Position numbers and translations under genes: made by a program. From NCBI GenBank assembly GCA_916613615.1, contig OU744732.1, forward strand, positions 59,781,227-59,845,226: a stretch of DNA of 64,000 nucleotides, written 5' to 3'. This document shows positions 61,741 through 64,000 of the stretch, in pieces. Position 1 is the stretch's first letter; each line of letters begins with the position of its first letter. Origin of the DNA: Steromphala cineraria (taxonomy: Eukaryota > Mollusca > Gastropoda > Trochida > Trochidae). The notes below the pieces were generated by a model. The model was not told the origin of the DNA. It saw only the letters and a program-made list of their open reading frames with translations, and made no database searches.

Positions 61741-62846
61741 AAATACGCTCACGTAGTTAAAAATGTTACCGTCCTTAAATTCTGATACCAATATTATGAT
61801 TCTGAATGTTCACTTGAACGAAAAGCTGTGGTATTGAGATACTTTAGTGAATTGAAGTTGAAGAAATATTTTATACTCAAAATAGCGACAATTGTTTCTG
61901 AAAAGGAGTGACATGCAAAAAGAGTTCATAAAAAACCTTTACATTGTAAAAGGCCCCCGATTTCTGTATAATCTTGTCACCCTTTGATTTTAACTTGCTG
62001 TATATTTCAATCAATATGTCAATATCTGTGTTTTAATGATGCCATAGTAGACCAATTACAGAGAAAAAAAATCTTTTCGAGACGTGTCCGTTGCCAATCT
62101 CCATATAAATAACGACGCGACGTCATGGCATATCCTTGAGAAAGGAGCATTTAATTGAAGAAACTGAAGTAAATCAAAGCCCATCTCGTTCAGGCAAACC
62201 AAGAAAGACATATACGACAGATGTGCTTAATAAAAAGTACAATAAAACCAACAGATGTGTAGGATTAAGGGCATTTACGAGAACTTGGGCTCTTATCTTA
62301 CGAGTCAGTGCAGCCTGGTCCAGTCAATATCCCTGTATAAATGAATGTATTCAGGCAAACACGAAAATGAGAGTTATGGTGAAAGTTGTGGATATATTTC
62401 ACGCCATTGGAGTTGCCTGTTCGCGAATAAGACAAATGCTGTCACGTTGATCGTTATAAATGTTCCTAATGAATCTGTAATGGTTGAATACTGATACAGT
62501 TCCGAATTGAAAAAAATATATATCTTAAAGACATGTTTGTTAATAGCAAGTAAAGACTTTATCACAATTCTGAGAATAACTGAGAATAGGCATTTGGACA
62601 GTAACATAATTATAACGTATAACAAAAAGCTTGCGTTGCCTTTGCAACTTGTAAAATTATGTTATGTTAAGTTTAACCCAATGAATCCTAACTGATAATG
62701 TTTCTTACAAGATGGTAAATGTGTCTAATTTTACAAGTATGCGCTTGATAACCATGATATTATATCATAAAAATACCTTATATCATTACATTCAAATTAT
62801 TGAACTAATAATTCATGAAATATTCAAGACAAGAACTGCTTATTAA
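61741..62846. other. Non-coding, with one open frame of unknown status
   Basis: A plus-strand frame is open from 62109 to 62450 (114 codons) with no ATG near its start. A TATAAATA word stands at 62104-62111. The reading is basic and has no recognised domain. It could be an internal exon, but no acceptor was convincing, so I leave it uncalled. Confidence 0.3.
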
Positions 62847-63211
62847 AGGGGCAGTAGCAGGTTTTACTGGGGAATATACAGTGATGACAGGGCAATGAAA
62901 ATAAATGGTTCCAATTGAAAGACAATTTATTAAAACTATATAAATGAAGCAGTAATAAATCAAATAAATAGTATTAGTTCAGCCATGCGATTCCGTTCAC
63001 AAAATTAATTAAAGGTGTTCACACAAAAATGGTCGCCAATTGACTTGACAATTGACAATGTGAATCTTTATAATTTGTTCTCTGACTATGAATGATTGGT
63101 TTGTGTAATGAGATTTTTGACCCTATCAAAACAATACATTAAGCATTAACGTACAATTCTCAGTGAAAAACTTTAAAAAATAAAAAAATAAAAAAACATG
63201 CTACTGCTCCT
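62847..63211 (-). mobile_element. TTAA-flanked MITE, copy 6 of 6
   Basis: Ends AGGGGCAGTAGCAGG and CATGCTACTGCTCCT, TTAA on both sides (62843-62846 and 63212-63215). More diverged than the copy at 24596. Confidence 0.88.
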
Positions 63212-63215
63212 TTAA

Positions 63216-64000
63216 GAAGGCATAGATTTGCTCTTCGCCCAAATAGCAAAACAGCAATTCCAGTAGAAACAAATGAGGACCGCTTGATTTGTCCGGTCAC
63301 TTAAGATGAATGAGTTGGATGAACAGCTGCTTCGGAAAACCAGATATACGATAAAGAAGAATGATTAAGATGTTAATTAAAGTAACGATTTATCAATGTC
63401 AAAAACATTGTACTCTTTGACTCAGTCACCGAGAAACCGATTTGTCTGAAAGCTTTTCAGTTTAATGTAACAAGGCTCTAAAAAAAACTATATACAGAGG
63501 GATAAATACCGTTTGCCATTATACAGGACATTTAATCCTACTGAGTGAACAACATTTATATTTAAAGAAAATCCATTTCAATGGTACATGTATTCTTCAT
63601 CATAAAGAAACATGTTTATAATGTACAAATCATACTAAAACTAAATCAACTCTATCCACCAAAAACTAAAACTAAATATCAAGATATAAATAAGACATAT
63701 GATAACGTGATGCCAGATTATTAAGCTTAATTGACCAGAGAGCTTGTGTACTTCAAATCGTATCGAGTCATAAATTATCCATGTCCATTAACAAAGAAAT
63801 GATGGGCTTTGTTGACATTGTTGCCTTGAATCTCTCTTAGTCTGTAATAATTCATGAAAACAAGATTACTTCCGTTCGTGTCTCTCTTGAAGAGGTGAAA
63901 TGTCTTATTAAGTACCATATCTGATCTCACTGCTCTTCAATTGTCACTGCCAACTGCCCAGGTCCAATCTGCAGTTCGAGTTCAACGTTCAACAGTATCA
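63216..64000. other. No recognised feature
   Basis: AT-rich, single copy in the window, no ORF above background. Confidence 0.5.

Noticed and set aside
62109..62450. 114-codon open frame with a TATAAATA word at its beginning
   Set aside because: No ATG in the first three quarters of the frame, no convincing acceptor or domain. Kept only as a remark in the region entry.

Overview
The window looks like AT-rich nuclear DNA of a lophotrochozoan animal, most likely a marine mollusc. The pointers are a neuropeptide GPCR of the myosuppressin / FMRFamide / sex-peptide receptor type with a spliced 5' end, non-LTR and DIRS retrotransposon remnants, TTAA-flanked MITEs, an AAGGTC-rich minisatellite, and a short dispersed repeat with the core TTACGCCGC..CAATATT that I remember from gastropod genomes. 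The species cannot be fixed from the sequence. No rRNA, tRNA or CRISPR array was recognised.

Positions 1 to about 53,193 are one large structure: a head-to-tail array of a segmental duplication. I split the unit into blocks A to L, always in the order A-B-C-D-E-F-G-H-I-J-K-L and then A again. Unit 0 (1-3495) has B,J,K,L. Unit 1 (3496-14340) has A-E,G,H. Unit 2 (17625-23559) has F,G,J,K,L. Unit 3 (23560-36469) has A-E, part of F inverted, G,H,I,K,L. Unit 4 (36470-49090) has A,B',F-L. Unit 5 (49091-53193) has A,B',B,C. The copies differ by point changes, indels, deleted blocks, one inversion and copy-specific transposon insertions, so each copy records the empty site of insertions in the others. 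No convincing gene lies in the unit, only short ORFs and one exon-like segment. Block edges were read by eye and are good to about 10-50 bases.

Insertions in the array: a GC-rich, broken DIRS-type tyrosine-recombinase retrotransposon remnant (14.5-15.6 kb) with a perfect 47-bp inverted repeat beyond it; three TTAA MITEs and another MITE inside units 1 and 3; a palindromic element in unit 3 with four perfect CRE octamers about 20 bp apart; and in unit 4 a 5'-truncated LINE with a second LINE fragment nested in its ORF between 10-bp target-site duplications.

From 53.2 to 64 kb the sequence is mostly single copy. It holds two more MITEs, a minisatellite with nuclear-receptor-type half-sites, the one intact protein gene (a GPCR on the minus strand, coding exon 55,639-56,718) with a 5' splice acceptor and a possible NRF1-type upstream site, then long non-coding DNA and a sixth TTAA MITE.
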